Shown here: in pieces, positions 26,840-36,302 of the stretch
How the letters are laid out: each line of letters starts with the position of its first letter
How positions within the stretch are numbered: the first letter of the stretch is position 1
DNA from: Paracoccus caeni
GTDB lineage: Bacteria; Pseudomonadota; Alphaproteobacteria; Rhodobacterales; Rhodobacteraceae
Assembly (NCBI RefSeq): GCF_016629665.1
Contig: NZ_JAEPRQ010000008.1
Location: 62,001-126,000 of the forward strand
Direction of reading: 5' to 3'
Length of the DNA: 64,000 bases
The notes under the pieces: generated by a model
Seen by the model: the letters and a program-made list of their open reading frames with translations, nothing else
Told to the model about the DNA's origin: nothing
Databases searched by the model: none
Made by a program: the position numbers and the translations under genes

Positions 26840-27807
26840 GCCTGCTCAAATCGCGCGAGACGGTTCTGGGTCTGGCGATCCTGCTGTTGCTGGCGCTGAT
26901 CTATAGCCGCTTTCCGGGCTTTGTCCGGCCTGCCAGTCTGGCCCGCGTGCTGACCGACACTTCGCCGCTGATCATTCTGGCGCTTGGGCAGATGGCGGTG
27001 ATTCTGACAAAATGCATCGATCTGTCGATGGCCGCCAATCTGGCTTTGTGCGGGATGGTCGCCGGGCTGATGAACATGGCCGGGGTGCCGCTGCCGCTGA
27101 TCTTGCTGGCGGTGATCGCCCTTGGCGCAGCGCTTGGCGCGTTCAACGGCATTCTGGTCTGGAAGCTGAACATCCCCTCGATCGTGGTGACATTGGGCAC
27201 GATGACCATCTATCGCGGGATCATCTTCCTGCTGACCGATGGCCGCTGGATCAACGCCCACCAGATGAGCGCAGGCTTCAAGGCGTTTCCGCGCACGGTC
27301 TATCTGGGCTTGCCGGTGATGACTTGGATCATGATCGTCATCGTCGCGGGCTTTGCCGTTCTGATCTACCGGACGCCGCTTGGCCGGGCGTTCTTCGCCG
27401 TTGGCGGCAATCCTCATGCGGCGGTCTATACCGGCATTTCGGTCGGGCGGACGCAGTTCTGGGCCTTTACGCTGGCGGGCGCGCTGGCCGGGCTGACCGG
27501 ATATCTGTGGGTCGCGCGTTATTCGGTCGCCTATGTCGATATCGCCGCAGGGTTCGAGCTTGACGTGGTCGCCGCCTGCGTGATCGGCGGCATCGCCATT
27601 GCGGGCGGTGCTGGATCGGTGGCGGGCGCGGTGATGGGCGCGCTGTTTCTGGGCATCGTCAAGAATGCGCTGCCGGTCGTCGGCATCTCGCCTTTCTGGC
27701 AGATGGCGATTTCCGGCACCGCGATCCTTGTCGCCATCGCCTTCAATGCGCGCGGACAGGGCCAGCAGGGCCGGATCATCCTGAAAAAGGCGGAGCAGCG
27801 GGAATGA
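26836..27807 (+). CDS. rhaP: Rhamnose ABC transporter permease 1
   Basis: This 323-residue CUT2 permease has about eight to ten hydrophobic segments and the family loop CIDLSMAANLALCGMVAG near the middle of the first half, plus AACVIGGIAIAGGAGSVAGA near the end. Start and stop both overlap neighbours by ATGA, so translation of rhaT, rhaP and rhaQ is coupled. It forms half of the membrane channel. Confidence 0.9.
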   Translation: MSLLKSRETVLGLAILLLLALIYSRFPGFVRPASLARVLTDTSPLIILALGQMAVILTKCIDLSMAANLALCGMVAGLMNMAGVPLPLILLAVIALGAALGAFNGILVWKLNIPSIVVTLGTMTIYRGIIFLLTDGRWINAHQMSAGFKAFPRTVYLGLPVMTWIMIVIVAGFAVLIYRTPLGRAFFAVGGNPHAAVYTGISVGRTQFWAFTLAGALAGLTGYLWVARYSVAYVDIAAGFELDVVAACVIGGIAIAGGAGSVAGAVMGALFLGIVKNALPVVGISPFWQMAISGTAILVAIAFNARGQGQQGRIILKKAEQRE

Positions 27808-28802
27808 GCGTCACCAGCGAAGAACCAAGGGGCCGCCAGATCCCCGACCGCCTGACCTCGCCCCTGCGGAAGGCGCTGAGCAGTTGGGAATTGCTGCTGT
27901 TCGGCGTGGCGGTGGCGATCTTCATCGCCAATTCCTTCGCCTCGCCTTGGTTTCTGGATCCGTGGAACCTGTCGGATGCCAGCTTCAACTTCACCGAGAA
28001 GGCGCTGATCGCCTTTGCCATGGCGATGCTGATCATCGCGGGCGATATCGATCTGTCGGTCGCCTCGATCATCGCGCTGACCTCGACCATGATGGGGCTG
28101 GCGATGATGGCAGGCGCGCCGATGCCGGTTCTGGTGCTGGTCGGGCTGGTGACGGGGTTGGTTTGCGGGGCATTCAACGGGCTGCTGGTTGCGGGATTTG
28201 GCCTGCCCTCGATTGTGGTGACCATCGGCACGATGAGCCTCTTCCGGGGGATCAGCTATATCGTGCTGGGCGACGGAGCCTTTACCGGCTACCCGGCCAG
28301 TTTCGCCTATTTCGGACAGGGCTATGTCTGGTGGGTGATCACGTTCGAGCTGTTCCTGTTCGCGCTTTTCGCCGTCATCTTCGGCGTCCTGCTGCACAAG
28401 ACCAGCTTTGGCCGCGCCGTCTATGCCATCGGCAACAACGCCACTGCCGCCCGCTTTTCCGGCATCCGGGTGAACCGCATCCGCTTCATCCTGTTCCTGC
28501 AAACCGGGCTGATGAGCGGGATTGCCGCGATCTGCCTGACCTCTCGCCTCGGCTCGACCCGCCCTTCGATTGCCACGGGGTTCGAGCTTGAGGTGGTGAC
28601 CATGGTGGTCCTTGGCGGAGTCTCGATCCTTGGCGGATCGGGGTCGATTCCCGGCGTGGTCATCGCGGCACTGGTCATGGGGCTGGTGACCTTTGGTCTG
28701 GGGCTTCTGAATGTGCCGGGCATCGTCATGTCGATCATCATCGGTGCGCTGCTGATCGGCGTGATCGCGCTGCCGCGGCTTTGGTCGATGTGGAGGCGCT
28801 GA
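27804..28802 (+). CDS. rhaQ: Rhamnose ABC transporter permease 2
   Basis: The second CUT2 permease (332 residues) shares the pattern of the first: [35 protein letters not shown], and [17 protein letters not shown] near the C-terminus. It overlaps the preceding gene by ATGA and the next by TGATG. Two different permeases imply a heterodimeric channel, as in Rhizobium RhaP/RhaQ. Confidence 0.9.
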   Translation: MSVTSEEPRGRQIPDRLTSPLRKALSSWELLLFGVAVAIFIANSFASPWFLDPWNLSDASFNFTEKALIAFAMAMLIIAGDIDLSVASIIALTSTMMGLAMMAGAPMPVLVLVGLVTGLVCGAFNGLLVAGFGLPSIVVTIGTMSLFRGISYIVLGDGAFTGYPASFAYFGQGYVWWVITFELFLFALFAVIFGVLLHKTSFGRAVYAIGNNATAARFSGIRVNRIRFILFLQTGLMSGIAAICLTSRLGSTRPSIATGFELEVVTMVVLGGVSILGGSGSIPGVVIAALVMGLVTFGLGLLNVPGIVMSIIIGALLIGVIALPRLWSMWRR

Positions 28803-29116
28803 TGCAGAAATATGCCTTCCGCATGGTCCTGAACCCCGGCGCAGAAGACGAATACCGCCGCCGCCACGACGCCATCTGGCCAGAGCTGACGGCGCTTTTG
28901 AAAGCGGCGGGGGTCGAGGATTACTCGATCCATCTCGACCCCGAAACCAATGCGCTGTTCGGGGTGCTGTGGCGGCGCGACGATCACGGCATGGATGATC
29001 TGCCAAACCATCCGGTGATGCGCGACTGGTGGGCGCATATGGCCGATCTGATGCAAACCCACCCGGACCATCAGCCGGTGGCGGTGCCGCTGATCCCGAT
29101 GTTCCACATGCCATGA
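28802..29116 (+). CDS. rhaU: L-rhamnose mutarotase
   Basis: RhaU interconverts alpha- and beta-L-rhamnose. ATG 28802, within the rhaQ stop, gives [23 protein letters not shown], a close match to known mutarotases; the active-site RHD is near residue 21 and [16 protein letters not shown] lies near the end. The 104-residue length is exact for the family. An in-frame upstream start would only add seven residues from inside rhaQ. In Rhizobium it is needed for rhamnose growth. Confidence 0.93.
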   Translation: MQKYAFRMVLNPGAEDEYRRRHDAIWPELTALLKAAGVEDYSIHLDPETNALFGVLWRRDDHGMDDLPNHPVMRDWWAHMADLMQTHPDHQPVAVPLIPMFHMP

Positions 29117-30480
29117 CCAACCCCCGCCACATCGCCGTCATCGATATCGGCAAGACCAATGCCAAGCTGGCACTGGTCGAGGCGGCAGGCCTGACCGAGA
29201 TCGCGGTGGTCACCCGCCCGAACCTCGTCCTGCCCGGACCGCCTTATCCGCATTTCGATCTGGAGGGGCATTGGAGCTTCTTCCTTGACCACCTGTCGCG
29301 CTTTCATGCCGCGCATGGCGTGGATGCGATTTCGGTCACGACGCATGGCGCCTCTTGCGTGTTGCTGAACGCGGAAGGTGGGCTGGCAGCGCCGATGCTG
29401 GATTATGAACATGACGGCCCGGATGATCTGGCCGGGGAATATGATGCGATCCGCCCGGATTTCGCGGAAACCGGCTCACCGCGCCTGCCTGCCGGACTGA
29501 ACCTTGGCGCGCAACTGCACTGGTTGTTCAAGACGCAATCCGGTTTGGGGGACAGGGTGGCGCATGTGCTGACCTATCCGCAATATTGGGGCTACCGGCT
29601 GACGGGCGCGCTTGCCAGCGATGTCAGTTCGCTGGGCTGTCATACCGATCTGTGGAACCCCTATGAGGGGCGGTTTTCCTCACTGGTCAACCGGCTGGGC
29701 CTTGCGGAGAAGCTGGCACCGGCGCGGCGGTCTAGCGAGGTTCTGGGACATCTGCGGGCGGATTTGGCAAAGCGGACCGGACTATCGCCCGACACGCCGG
29801 TCAGTTGTGGCATCCATGACAGCAACGCCTCGCTTTACCCGCATGTCAGTGGGCGGCAGATGCCGTTTGCCGTGGTCTCGACCGGGACATGGGTTGTGGC
29901 GATGGCGGTTGGTGCCGCGCCGGTGCCGCTTGATCCGGCGCGGGATGTGCTGGTGAATGTCAGCGCGCTTGGTCAGCCTGTGCCCTCGGCGCGCTTCATG
30001 GGTGGCCGGGAATACGAGGTGATCCGGGCGGGCAGCGAAGCGCAGCCGGACGACGCCGACCGTGACCGGGTGCTGCGCGACCGCGTGATGATCCTGCCTG
30101 CCGTCGAGCCGGGTTCCGGCCCGTTTCAGGGGCGACACATGCGCTGGACCTCGGAACCCGCCACCGAGGGCGAGCGTATCTTCGCGTTGTCGCTGTATCT
30201 CGGGCTGATGACGGATGCCTGCCTGTCGCTGATCGGGGCGCAAGGTCCGGCAATCATCGAAGGCCCGTTTGCCCGCAATGCGGATTACCTGTCGATGCTC
30301 GCCGCGTTGCGCCCTGACGGGGTAGAGATCGCGATTTCGGCAACGGGAACCTCGGTCGGCGCGGCCTGTCTGTGTCTGACGCATGCCAGGGCGCCCGAAA
30401 CCAGCAAGGTCAGGCAAGGGCCTGCTGCGGACCTGACCGCCTATGCCGCCGCATGGCGCGATCTGGTTCAGGCTGGCTGA
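29113..30480 (+). CDS. rhaK: Rhamnulokinase (FGGY sugar kinase), RhaK
   Basis: The 455-residue kinase starts at ATG 29113 in an ATGA overlap with rhaU. N-terminal phosphate loop [25 protein letters not shown], the [13 protein letters not shown] segment and STGTWVVAM mark the FGGY fold. It would phosphorylate the sugar in the rha pathway; in R. leguminosarum RhaK is also needed for transporter activity, so it may have both jobs here. It ends the rightward operon. Confidence 0.92.
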   Translation: MTNPRHIAVIDIGKTNAKLALVEAAGLTEIAVVTRPNLVLPGPPYPHFDLEGHWSFFLDHLSRFHAAHGVDAISVTTHGASCVLLNAEGGLAAPMLDYEHDGPDDLAGEYDAIRPDFAETGSPRLPAGLNLGAQLHWLFKTQSGLGDRVAHVLTYPQYWGYRLTGALASDVSSLGCHTDLWNPYEGRFSSLVNRLGLAEKLAPARRSSEVLGHLRADLAKRTGLSPDTPVSCGIHDSNASLYPHVSGRQMPFAVVSTGTWVVAMAVGAAPVPLDPARDVLVNVSALGQPVPSARFMGGREYEVIRAGSEAQPDDADRDRVLRDRVMILPAVEPGSGPFQGRHMRWTSEPATEGERIFALSLYLGLMTDACLSLIGAQGPAIIEGPFARNADYLSMLAALRPDGVEIAISATGTSVGAACLCLTHARAPETSKVRQGPAADLTAYAAAWRDLVQAG

Positions 30481-30507
30481 TCGCTGCATCGCGATCCATC
30501 GCTGCGA

Positions 30508-30534
30508 TGTCACATTCGGACTGCCCCGGTCGTC
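30508..30534 (+). promoter_or_regulatory. ECF41-type promoter of the cupin-sigma operon
   Basis: TGTCACA at 30508-30514 and CGTC at 30531-30534 are separated by exactly 16 bases. This is the published ECF41 promoter pattern. It lies 30 bases before the cupin start and so should drive cupin plus sigma gene, giving autoregulation. Confidence 0.8.
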
Positions 30535-30563
30535 ATAACTTCTGCACGCACAGGAGTTTTGAC

Positions 30564-30953
30564 ATGAAGACCTTTCTGCTGATCTTGGCCGCACCTTTTC
30601 TGGGGGTGACAGCCGCCATGGCCCATGAGGGCATGGTGACCCCGCTTTTCGCCGCCGATATTCCCGAAATGCCGGGGAAAGAAATCGTGCTGATCAGCGT
30701 TGACTATGAGGCGGGCGATGAAACCCCGACGCACCGACACGATGCGCATGCGGTCGTCTATGTGCTGGAGGGGGCGGTGATCATGCAGGTCGAAGGGCAA
30801 GAGCCGCAGACAGTGACGACGGGTGAGACGTTTTCCGAAAAGCCCGACGACATCCATCTGGTCAGCCGCAATGCAAGCGACACCGATCCGGCGAAATTTC
30901 TGGTCTTTCTGTTGAAGGACAAAGACAATTCCATCGTCGCGCCGAGCAATTGA
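30564..30953 (+). CDS. Exported cupin-domain protein in ECF41 operon
   Basis: The 129-residue protein has a signal peptide (TFLLILAAPFLGVTAAMA) and one cupin barrel: PTHRHDAHAVVYVLEGAVIM supplies the first metal-binding motif (H-x-H then a Glu) and PDDIHLVSRN the second. CAGGAG precedes the ATG. The sigma gene follows 20 bases later. ECF41 sigma genes normally neighbour a carboxymuconolactone decarboxylase, oxidoreductase or epimerase; a periplasmic cupin takes that place here. Enzyme or metal-binding role is unknown. Confidence 0.8.
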   Translation: MKTFLLILAAPFLGVTAAMAHEGMVTPLFAADIPEMPGKEIVLISVDYEAGDETPTHRHDAHAVVYVLEGAVIMQVEGQEPQTVTTGETFSEKPDDIHLVSRNASDTDPAKFLVFLLKDKDNSIVAPSN

Positions 30954-30973
30954 TCTGAAGAAGGAGCCCGCCG

Positions 30974-31852
30974 ATGCCGACGGTTCCGGCAACCGAGCTT
31001 TTCGAGACGCAGCGGCCGCGTCTGCTGCGTCTGGCCTATCGCATGCTCGGCTCTGTGACCGAGGCAGAAGATGTGGTGCAGGAAGCGTGGCTGCGTTGGC
31101 AACGTGCGGACCGGAGCGATATCGATCGGCCCGCCGCATGGCTGACCCGCGTTGTGTCCCGGCTGTGTCTGGACGTGATGAAATCCGCCCGCATGCGCCG
31201 CGAAACCTATGCGGGCCACTGGCTGCCCGAGCCGCTGGTGGAACCCGAAGATGATGAACTGCGCGCCGACAATCTGACGCTGACACTGATGCTGGCCCTT
31301 GAACGTCTGTCGCCTTTGGAACGGGCGGCCTTTCTGCTGCATGATGTCTTCGACGTGCCCCTGTCCGAAATCGCCGATACGCTGGGCCGCGAAAAGGCGG
31401 CGGTGCGGCAATTGGCGTCGCGGGCAAGGCGGAACGTGCAGGCGGACCAGCCGCGCTATGCGGTTGACCGGCAAGAGGGGAACCGCATCGTCCACGCCTT
31501 TCTTGACGCCACCCAGACCGGCGACATCGACCGGCTTCAATCATTGCTGACTGAGGGGGTCGAGATCCATTCGGACGGCGGCGGCAAGGTTCTGGCCTTC
31601 CCCAACGTGATCCGCGGGATCGACCGCGCGCTGAAGCTTTACGAGGGGCTGTTCCACAAGCTCGGCCCGGCGCAACGGGTGCTTCGCCTGACCCGGATCG
31701 ACGGCCTGCCGGGCTATATCAGCCTTTATAACGGCGTGCTGCAGACGACAGCTTTCGAGATCCGCGCCGGTCGGATCGCCGCCATCTACATGATCCGCAA
31801 CCCCGACAAGCTGACCCATGTGCGGATCGGCGTGGAAGATCGCCTGCATTGA
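30974..31852 (+). CDS. ECF41 sigma factor with regulatory SnoaL-like C-terminus
   Basis: Sigma-2 (RLAYRMLGSVTEAEDVVQEAWLRW) and sigma-4 (RLSPLERAAFLLHDVFDVPL) domains are followed by a long SnoaL-like extension. The three ECF41 hallmarks are all present: WLPEPL at residues 83-88, DGGGK at 201-205 and NPDKL at 276-280. In this group the extension replaces an anti-sigma factor and tunes activity. AAGAAGGAG precedes the ATG. No anti-sigma gene lies nearby, as expected for ECF41. Its own promoter type is found upstream of the cupin gene. Confidence 0.93.
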   Translation: MPTVPATELFETQRPRLLRLAYRMLGSVTEAEDVVQEAWLRWQRADRSDIDRPAAWLTRVVSRLCLDVMKSARMRRETYAGHWLPEPLVEPEDDELRADNLTLTLMLALERLSPLERAAFLLHDVFDVPLSEIADTLGREKAAVRQLASRARRNVQADQPRYAVDRQEGNRIVHAFLDATQTGDIDRLQSLLTEGVEIHSDGGGKVLAFPNVIRGIDRALKLYEGLFHKLGPAQRVLRLTRIDGLPGYISLYNGVLQTTAFEIRAGRIAAIYMIRNPDKLTHVRIGVEDRLH

Positions 31853-32049
31853 GTGGCGTCTTTCACGGTGCTGCTATGTGATCGGAATGCGGGTGGTGTT
31901 ACTGTGTATGGCGGGCGGGGCCGTCGGGCCTTTCCACTCCAGCAATCAGCTAAAGCTGACCTGATGTCGGATGTTTGCCCTGCGGGACGAAACCTGCTGA
32001 TCGCCACGAGATAACTTGCTGATCGAGACTTGGTTGTGGATAGTAAGTC
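31853..32049. other. Non-coding patch with a small direct repeat
   Basis: No credible gene. TGCTGATCG occurs at 31995-32003 and again at 32017-32025, within two similar 22-base units. Composition is less GC-rich than the flanks and marks the left side of an accessory patch. Function unknown. Confidence 0.4.
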
Positions 32050-32406
32050 ATGGCGAAGTTTACAGACCACGACGATTATATCGCAGCGGCCCCCGAGCAA
32101 TTTCGCCCGCTGCTGGGTCAGTTGCGCTCTCGCTTGGCTGAAGTGCTTCCCGACGCGGACGAACTTATCGTTTATGATATGCCGGGGTTCGGCTTCGGGA
32201 AGTCCATCATTGCCGGTTATGCGGCCTTCAGCAAGCAATGTGGTCTGTACGTAAGTAACGCTGCCATCACGGCACATGCAGATGAAATCGTCGCAGCCGG
32301 CCTCAAGTTTACCAAGACCGGCCTCACCTTCTCGCCGCGTCATCCCATTCCGGACGAACTCGTCACCAAACTCGCCCTTGCCTCGCGCCGGGAGCTGGGA
32401 GTGTGA
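32050..32406 (+). CDS. DUF1801-domain protein
   Basis: A 118-residue protein with the DUF1801 layout: EQFRPLLGQLRSRLAEVLPDADELIVYDMPGFGFG, then AAFSKQCGLYVSN and a C-terminal TFSPRHPIPDELVTKL. Related proteins (YdhG/Fra-like) have been proposed as small binding or iron-chaperone proteins, but no activity is assured. Codon use is less GC-biased than the flanking genes, in line with recent arrival. No partner gene is evident. Confidence 0.7.
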   Translation: MAKFTDHDDYIAAAPEQFRPLLGQLRSRLAEVLPDADELIVYDMPGFGFGKSIIAGYAAFSKQCGLYVSNAAITAHADEIVAAGLKFTKTGLTFSPRHPIPDELVTKLALASRRELGV

Positions 32407-32660
32407 ATCGCTGCGGGAAAATCAGTCCCTTCCTGTCGGATGGCTTCACGATCAAATGACCGAAATGAGCTATACGCGTCGGCGATAGAAGACCGCTATT
32501 CGGGACGAAACGGTCGTTCGCCATATGTGCCCGACCTCGGCTTAGGTTGACAAACAAGTTCACCGTGATAGCCCGTCTGGGTTAGAAATTGCGATCCCAT
32601 ATCCGGCTGTCGAGTCCTGTCGAAGGGCATGCCGGATTAAGCCGGCAGGCATAGGGTCAC
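32407..32660. other. Gene-free patch with short palindrome
   Basis: No coding frame of protein-like quality. Near the right end ATGCCGGATTAAGCCGGCAGG contains a short inverted pair (GCCGG / CCGGC). Mixed composition and the absence of genes suit a decayed or inserted segment; no transposase, terminal repeats or target duplication is visible. Confidence 0.35.
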
Positions 32661-33428
32661 ATGCTAACTCTCAAACTGATTTTGGTCCCGCTAGCCCTGC
32701 TCTGCGTCTCGCTGTTCAGCCAATGGTGGGGGCCGAGAGTTGCGGGGTGGCTCGCCGGACTTCCCATCATTGCGGGGCCAATTCTCTTCCTTCTGGTCCT
32801 CACCAATGGCCCGGAATTCGGCGCGCAGGCTGCGACACTCGCACTGGCAGCGACACTGTCATCCGAGATGTTCAATATCGCCTACGCCAGATCCTGCCGA
32901 AGATATGGTTGGCCCATCGCGTGGTTGTTCGGCATTGGCGCTTGGCTTGCGACGGCCGTCTGCCTGGCTACGCTTCCGGCGACGCTTCCATTCGCGACTA
33001 TGGCGGCGCTTTTCTCTGTGGTCTTCGGTTTCAGCCTCTTACCACGCGGCACTGTAATTCTTCCGCAGGTCACCGTGGCCAAGGGCCAGTTGCTTGCCAG
33101 AATGATTGCCGGGACCGTTTTGAGCTTTACGGTCGTTTCTCTCTCCGCAGGCATCGGTGCAAGGTGGAGCGGGCTTCTTTCGGTATTTCCGCTGATTAGC
33201 TGCATCATGTCGGTCTCATGCCACAAGGCCTATGGGCCAGAGTTCGTTGTTACGCTCTTGCGTGGCATGGTCTGGGGAAGGTTCAGTTTTTCGGCATTCT
33301 GCCTATGTTTAAGCCTGACGCTTCAAAAGCAGCCTGTTTATCTGGCTTTCGGCGAGGCCACACTTCTCGCGCTATTCATACAGTTCATGACGACACGCCT
33401 CATCATAGCGCCTGTAAGGACATGCTAG
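32661..33428 (+). CDS. Multi-pass membrane protein of unknown function
   Basis: The 255-residue protein is almost wholly hydrophobic, with about eight predicted membrane helices. WLAGLPIIAGPILFLLVL near residue 30 and FGFSLLPRGTVILP near residue 120 look conserved in type, and ISCIMSVSCHKAYGP carries paired cysteines. I do not recognise a transport or enzyme motif. Its codon use is less GC-biased than the neighbours and it lies in the accessory patch with the DUF1801 gene. It could be a small transporter. Confidence 0.65.
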   Translation: MLTLKLILVPLALLCVSLFSQWWGPRVAGWLAGLPIIAGPILFLLVLTNGPEFGAQAATLALAATLSSEMFNIAYARSCRRYGWPIAWLFGIGAWLATAVCLATLPATLPFATMAALFSVVFGFSLLPRGTVILPQVTVAKGQLLARMIAGTVLSFTVVSLSAGIGARWSGLLSVFPLISCIMSVSCHKAYGPEFVVTLLRGMVWGRFSFSAFCLCLSLTLQKQPVYLAFGEATLLALFIQFMTTRLIIAPVRTC

Positions 33429-33517
33429 CAGACACAGCTTGGCCTCTCTGCAACTTAGTTATCGACAGTCAGCTTTGGGCCCGTTCGCGTCGGACATCTG
33501 ACAGCAAACCGTAGCAA

Positions 33518-35188
33518 TCACAGCGCCGGGACCTTCAGCGATTCCATTTTGCGGCGGGATTCGAACGGTCCGAACGGGATCTCCGGTGGGGCGAAGCTGT
33601 CGGCGCTGGCGCGTTCCCAACGGTCATACCAGTCGGCGAGCTCGGGATATTCCTCGCTCTCCAGCAGGAAGCCGTCGGGCAGATAGGGATAGACCTCGTT
33701 CCCGTCCAGAAAGACGTTATCCTTCTGCCGGAACATGAAGTGATAGGGCATGAAATCGCGCGGATCGGTCAGCCCTGCGGCTCCGGCGATCTCGGCCAGC
33801 GCATGCATCGTGTTGCGGTGGAACCGCGCCACCCGGTCGCTTTTGTCGCCGACATTCAGCGCCTTCTGACGCAACTGATCCTGAGTGGCGATGCCAACAG
33901 GGCATTTGTTGGTATGGCAGGACTGTGACTGGATACAGCCGATGGCGAACATGAAGCCGCGCCCGGAATTGCACCAGTCGGCACCAAGCGCGAAGGCGCG
34001 AGCGATCTCATAGGCGGTGATGATCTTGCCCGCAGCGCCCAGCCGGATCTGGTCACGCAGCCCCGCGCCGCGAAGCGCGTTATGAACGAAGGTTAGCCCC
34101 TCCAGCATCGGCATGCCGACGCGGTTGGCAAATTCCACCGGCGCGGCGCCGGTGCCGCCTTCAGCCCCGTCGATGACGATGAAGTCGGGCAGGATGCCGG
34201 TTTTCAGCATCGCCTTGACGATGCTCAGGAATTCACGGCGATGGCCGATGCAGAGTTTGAACCCGATAGGCTTGCCGCCCGACAGTTCGCGCAATTGCCG
34301 GATGAACTCGACCAGCCCGGTTGGGGTCGAGAAGGTGCTGTGCGCAGGAGGCGAGATGCAATCGATGCCCATCGGGATACCCCGCGCCTCGGCGATCTCG
34401 ACCGAGATTTTCGAGGCAGGCAGCATGCCGCCATGGCCGGGCTTTGCCCCCTGACTCAGCTTGATCTCGATCATCTTGATCTGCGGATCGGCGGTGATCG
34501 CGGCGAACTTCTCGCGCGAGAAGCTGCCATCGTCGTTACGACAGCCGAAATAGCCCGAGGCCACCTGATAGATCAGATCACCGCCCGCCTCGCGGTGATA
34601 GCGGCTGATCCCGCCCTCGCCGGTGTCATGGGCGAAGCCGCCCTGTCTCGCGCCCTTGTTCAGCGCAAGGATCGCCGCGCCGGACAGCGCGCCGAAGCTC
34701 ATCGCCGAGATATTGTAGAGGCTGGCATCATAGGGTTGCAGGCAATCCTTGCCGCCGATCCGCACGCGGAAATCGGAATCCGGGATATGCACCGGCGTCG
34801 CCGAATGGGTCAGCCACGAATAGCCCGAGCCATAGACGTTTTCGATGGTGCCGAAGGGGCGCTTGTCCTCGGCCCCCTTGGCGCGCTGATAAACCAGCGC
34901 GCGGGCCTGACGGCTGAATGGCACCTCGTCCTGATCGCTTTCGATCATGTATTGCCGGATCTCGGGGCGAAAACTTTCCATCAGGAAGCGGATATGGCCG
35001 ATGACCGGATAGTTCCGCAGAACCGCGTGGCGCGTTTGCACAAGGTCATAGATGCCAAGCAATGCCAGCGGCACCAGAACGGCTGCGGCAAGGCCGAACC
35101 ACGGAGACAGCAGCACCGTAGCGATCAGCGACAGGATCGCGGTGACAATGCAAAGAAGGAATATCGTGTAGCGCGGATTGGTTAACAT
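33518..35188 (-). CDS. FMN-binding glutamate synthase-like protein
   Basis: Two N-terminal membrane helices (IFLLCIVTAILSLIATVLL and LAAAVLVPLALLGIYDLV) precede a glutamate-synthase FMN/Fe-S domain: NISAMSFGALSGAAILALN, GEGGISRYH, SQGAKPGHGG, DGAEGGTGAAP and the cysteine cluster GCIQSQSCHTNKCPVG for a 3Fe-4S centre. No glutaminase domain is present, so it is not a complete GltB. ATG 35188 is chosen over a longer frame of poor quality. The HypT-like regulator lies upstream on the same strand. Substrate unknown. Confidence 0.83.
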   Translation of the reverse strand: MLTNPRYTIFLLCIVTAILSLIATVLLSPWFGLAAAVLVPLALLGIYDLVQTRHAVLRNYPVIGHIRFLMESFRPEIRQYMIESDQDEVPFSRQARALVYQRAKGAEDKRPFGTIENVYGSGYSWLTHSATPVHIPDSDFRVRIGGKDCLQPYDASLYNISAMSFGALSGAAILALNKGARQGGFAHDTGEGGISRYHREAGGDLIYQVASGYFGCRNDDGSFSREKFAAITADPQIKMIEIKLSQGAKPGHGGMLPASKISVEIAEARGIPMGIDCISPPAHSTFSTPTGLVEFIRQLRELSGGKPIGFKLCIGHRREFLSIVKAMLKTGILPDFIVIDGAEGGTGAAPVEFANRVGMPMLEGLTFVHNALRGAGLRDQIRLGAAGKIITAYEIARAFALGADWCNSGRGFMFAIGCIQSQSCHTNKCPVGIATQDQLRQKALNVGDKSDRVARFHRNTMHALAEIAGAAGLTDPRDFMPYHFMFRQKDNVFLDGNEVYPYLPDGFLLESEEYPELADWYDRWERASADSFAPPEIPFGPFESRRKMESLKVPAL

Positions 35189-35324
35189 GGCTTTTCGACG
35201 TTGCGCACCGACGTTCACCGGCGCGGCAAGGACCCCGAGGCTGTGATGAATGATGCCATCTTGCTGGCTTGTGCGGGTGATAGGCTGCTCTGCCCGGTTT
35301 GACCAATGCCAAGGCAGTCTGAAA

Positions 35325-36218
35325 CTATGACGTTTCGGAATAACCTTCCGCGGCGGCGTTCCAGACCCGTTCGACAATCCCGCGAGAGCGGGCGGCGTTG
35401 CGGTAAAGCCTGATCTCCATCGGCAGTTCCGGCGCGACGATTTGCAACTGACCTGATGTGATTTCCGCCGTGACCAGACTGCGCGGCAGCCAGGCGACGC
35501 CATGACCTTCCAGCGCCATGAACTTCATCGCCTCGGCCATCGAGTTTTCGTTGATATGGGCGATATAGGTGCGCGGCGCACCGGGCTGGCCCTGCGCCAG
35601 CGAAGTCAAAAGCCCCAGAAACGAGCCGCGCGAATATTGCAGCAGCGGCAACCGTTCGGCGGCGCGCCAGTCATCGATCCGGGTGCTGTCGGCGACGGCG
35701 ACAAGGCTGTCATGGCCGACGATAATCGACGGATAGCGCGCCGGATCAAGCGGGATCGGCACGCTTGGGTGATGGAAGGTCAGCAGGAAATCATAGCCGC
35801 CCTCGACCAGCGCCTGCATGCAGATGGCGTGGTTTTCAGGCAGGATGCGGGTGCCGATCTCGCCCAGATCCGCGCGCAGCCTGTTCAGCCAGGCGGGCAG
35901 AAAGGTAACCGCAAGCGTATGCAACGCGGTCAGCGCCAGCGATGCTTGCGGCAGGGGATCGCGGCGACCGCCCAGACTGGCGCGGCTTTGATAGGTCAGG
36001 CGGACGATTTCCTCGGCCGCCTCGCGAAAGGCGCGGCCATCGGCGGTCAGGCTGACCGGATAGGTCGAGCGGTCCAGAAGCTCTGCCCCCAGCCAGACCT
36101 CAAGCGAGCGGATGCGGCGGCTGAACGCGGATTGGGTGACGTTGCGCGCTTCCGCCGAACGCGAAAAGCTGCGCGTCGTCGCGATGCTGAGGAAATCCTC
36201 AAGCCATTTCAGTTCCAC
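35325..36218 (-). CDS. LysR-family regulator, HypT/YjiE-like
   Basis: The DNA-binding region MELKWLEDFLSIATTRSFSR, SAFSRRIRSLEVWLGAELLDRS resembles HypT, the hypochlorite-responsive regulator of E. coli, more than classical LysR proteins in its KWL-DFL start and AFSRRIR helix. The effector domain covers residues 95-297. It precedes the FMN-domain gene in the same direction with about 136 bases between, so it may regulate it. HypT activation uses methionine oxidation; whether that applies here is not visible. Confidence 0.85.
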   Translation of the reverse strand: MELKWLEDFLSIATTRSFSRSAEARNVTQSAFSRRIRSLEVWLGAELLDRSTYPVSLTADGRAFREAAEEIVRLTYQSRASLGGRRDPLPQASLALTALHTLAVTFLPAWLNRLRADLGEIGTRILPENHAICMQALVEGGYDFLLTFHHPSVPIPLDPARYPSIIVGHDSLVAVADSTRIDDWRAAERLPLLQYSRGSFLGLLTSLAQGQPGAPRTYIAHINENSMAEAMKFMALEGHGVAWLPRSLVTAEITSGQLQIVAPELPMEIRLYRNAARSRGIVERVWNAAAEGYSETS

Positions 36219-36255
36219 GACAATCTCCCACCGGTCGCGGTATTCTGCGCGATGA

Positions 36256-36279
36256 GCGGGCCGAAAACAATCGGCCCGC
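36256..36279 (-). terminator. 9-bp hairpin after the universal stress gene
   Basis: GCGGGCCGA and TCGGCCCGC pair perfectly around AAACAA. It lies 24 bases past the stop of the leftward arginine/permease/stress block and before the LysR start, so it likely ends that transcript. Confidence 0.75.
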
Positions 36280-36302
36280 CCGAACCCTGTGGGTCGCGCC
36301 CC

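Noticed and set aside
31995..32025. Plasmid-type iterons
   Set aside because: Only two copies of a 9-base match, with no replication gene nearby.
32563..32660. Insertion-sequence end near the short GCCGG palindrome
   Set aside because: No matching end, target duplication or transposase is visible.
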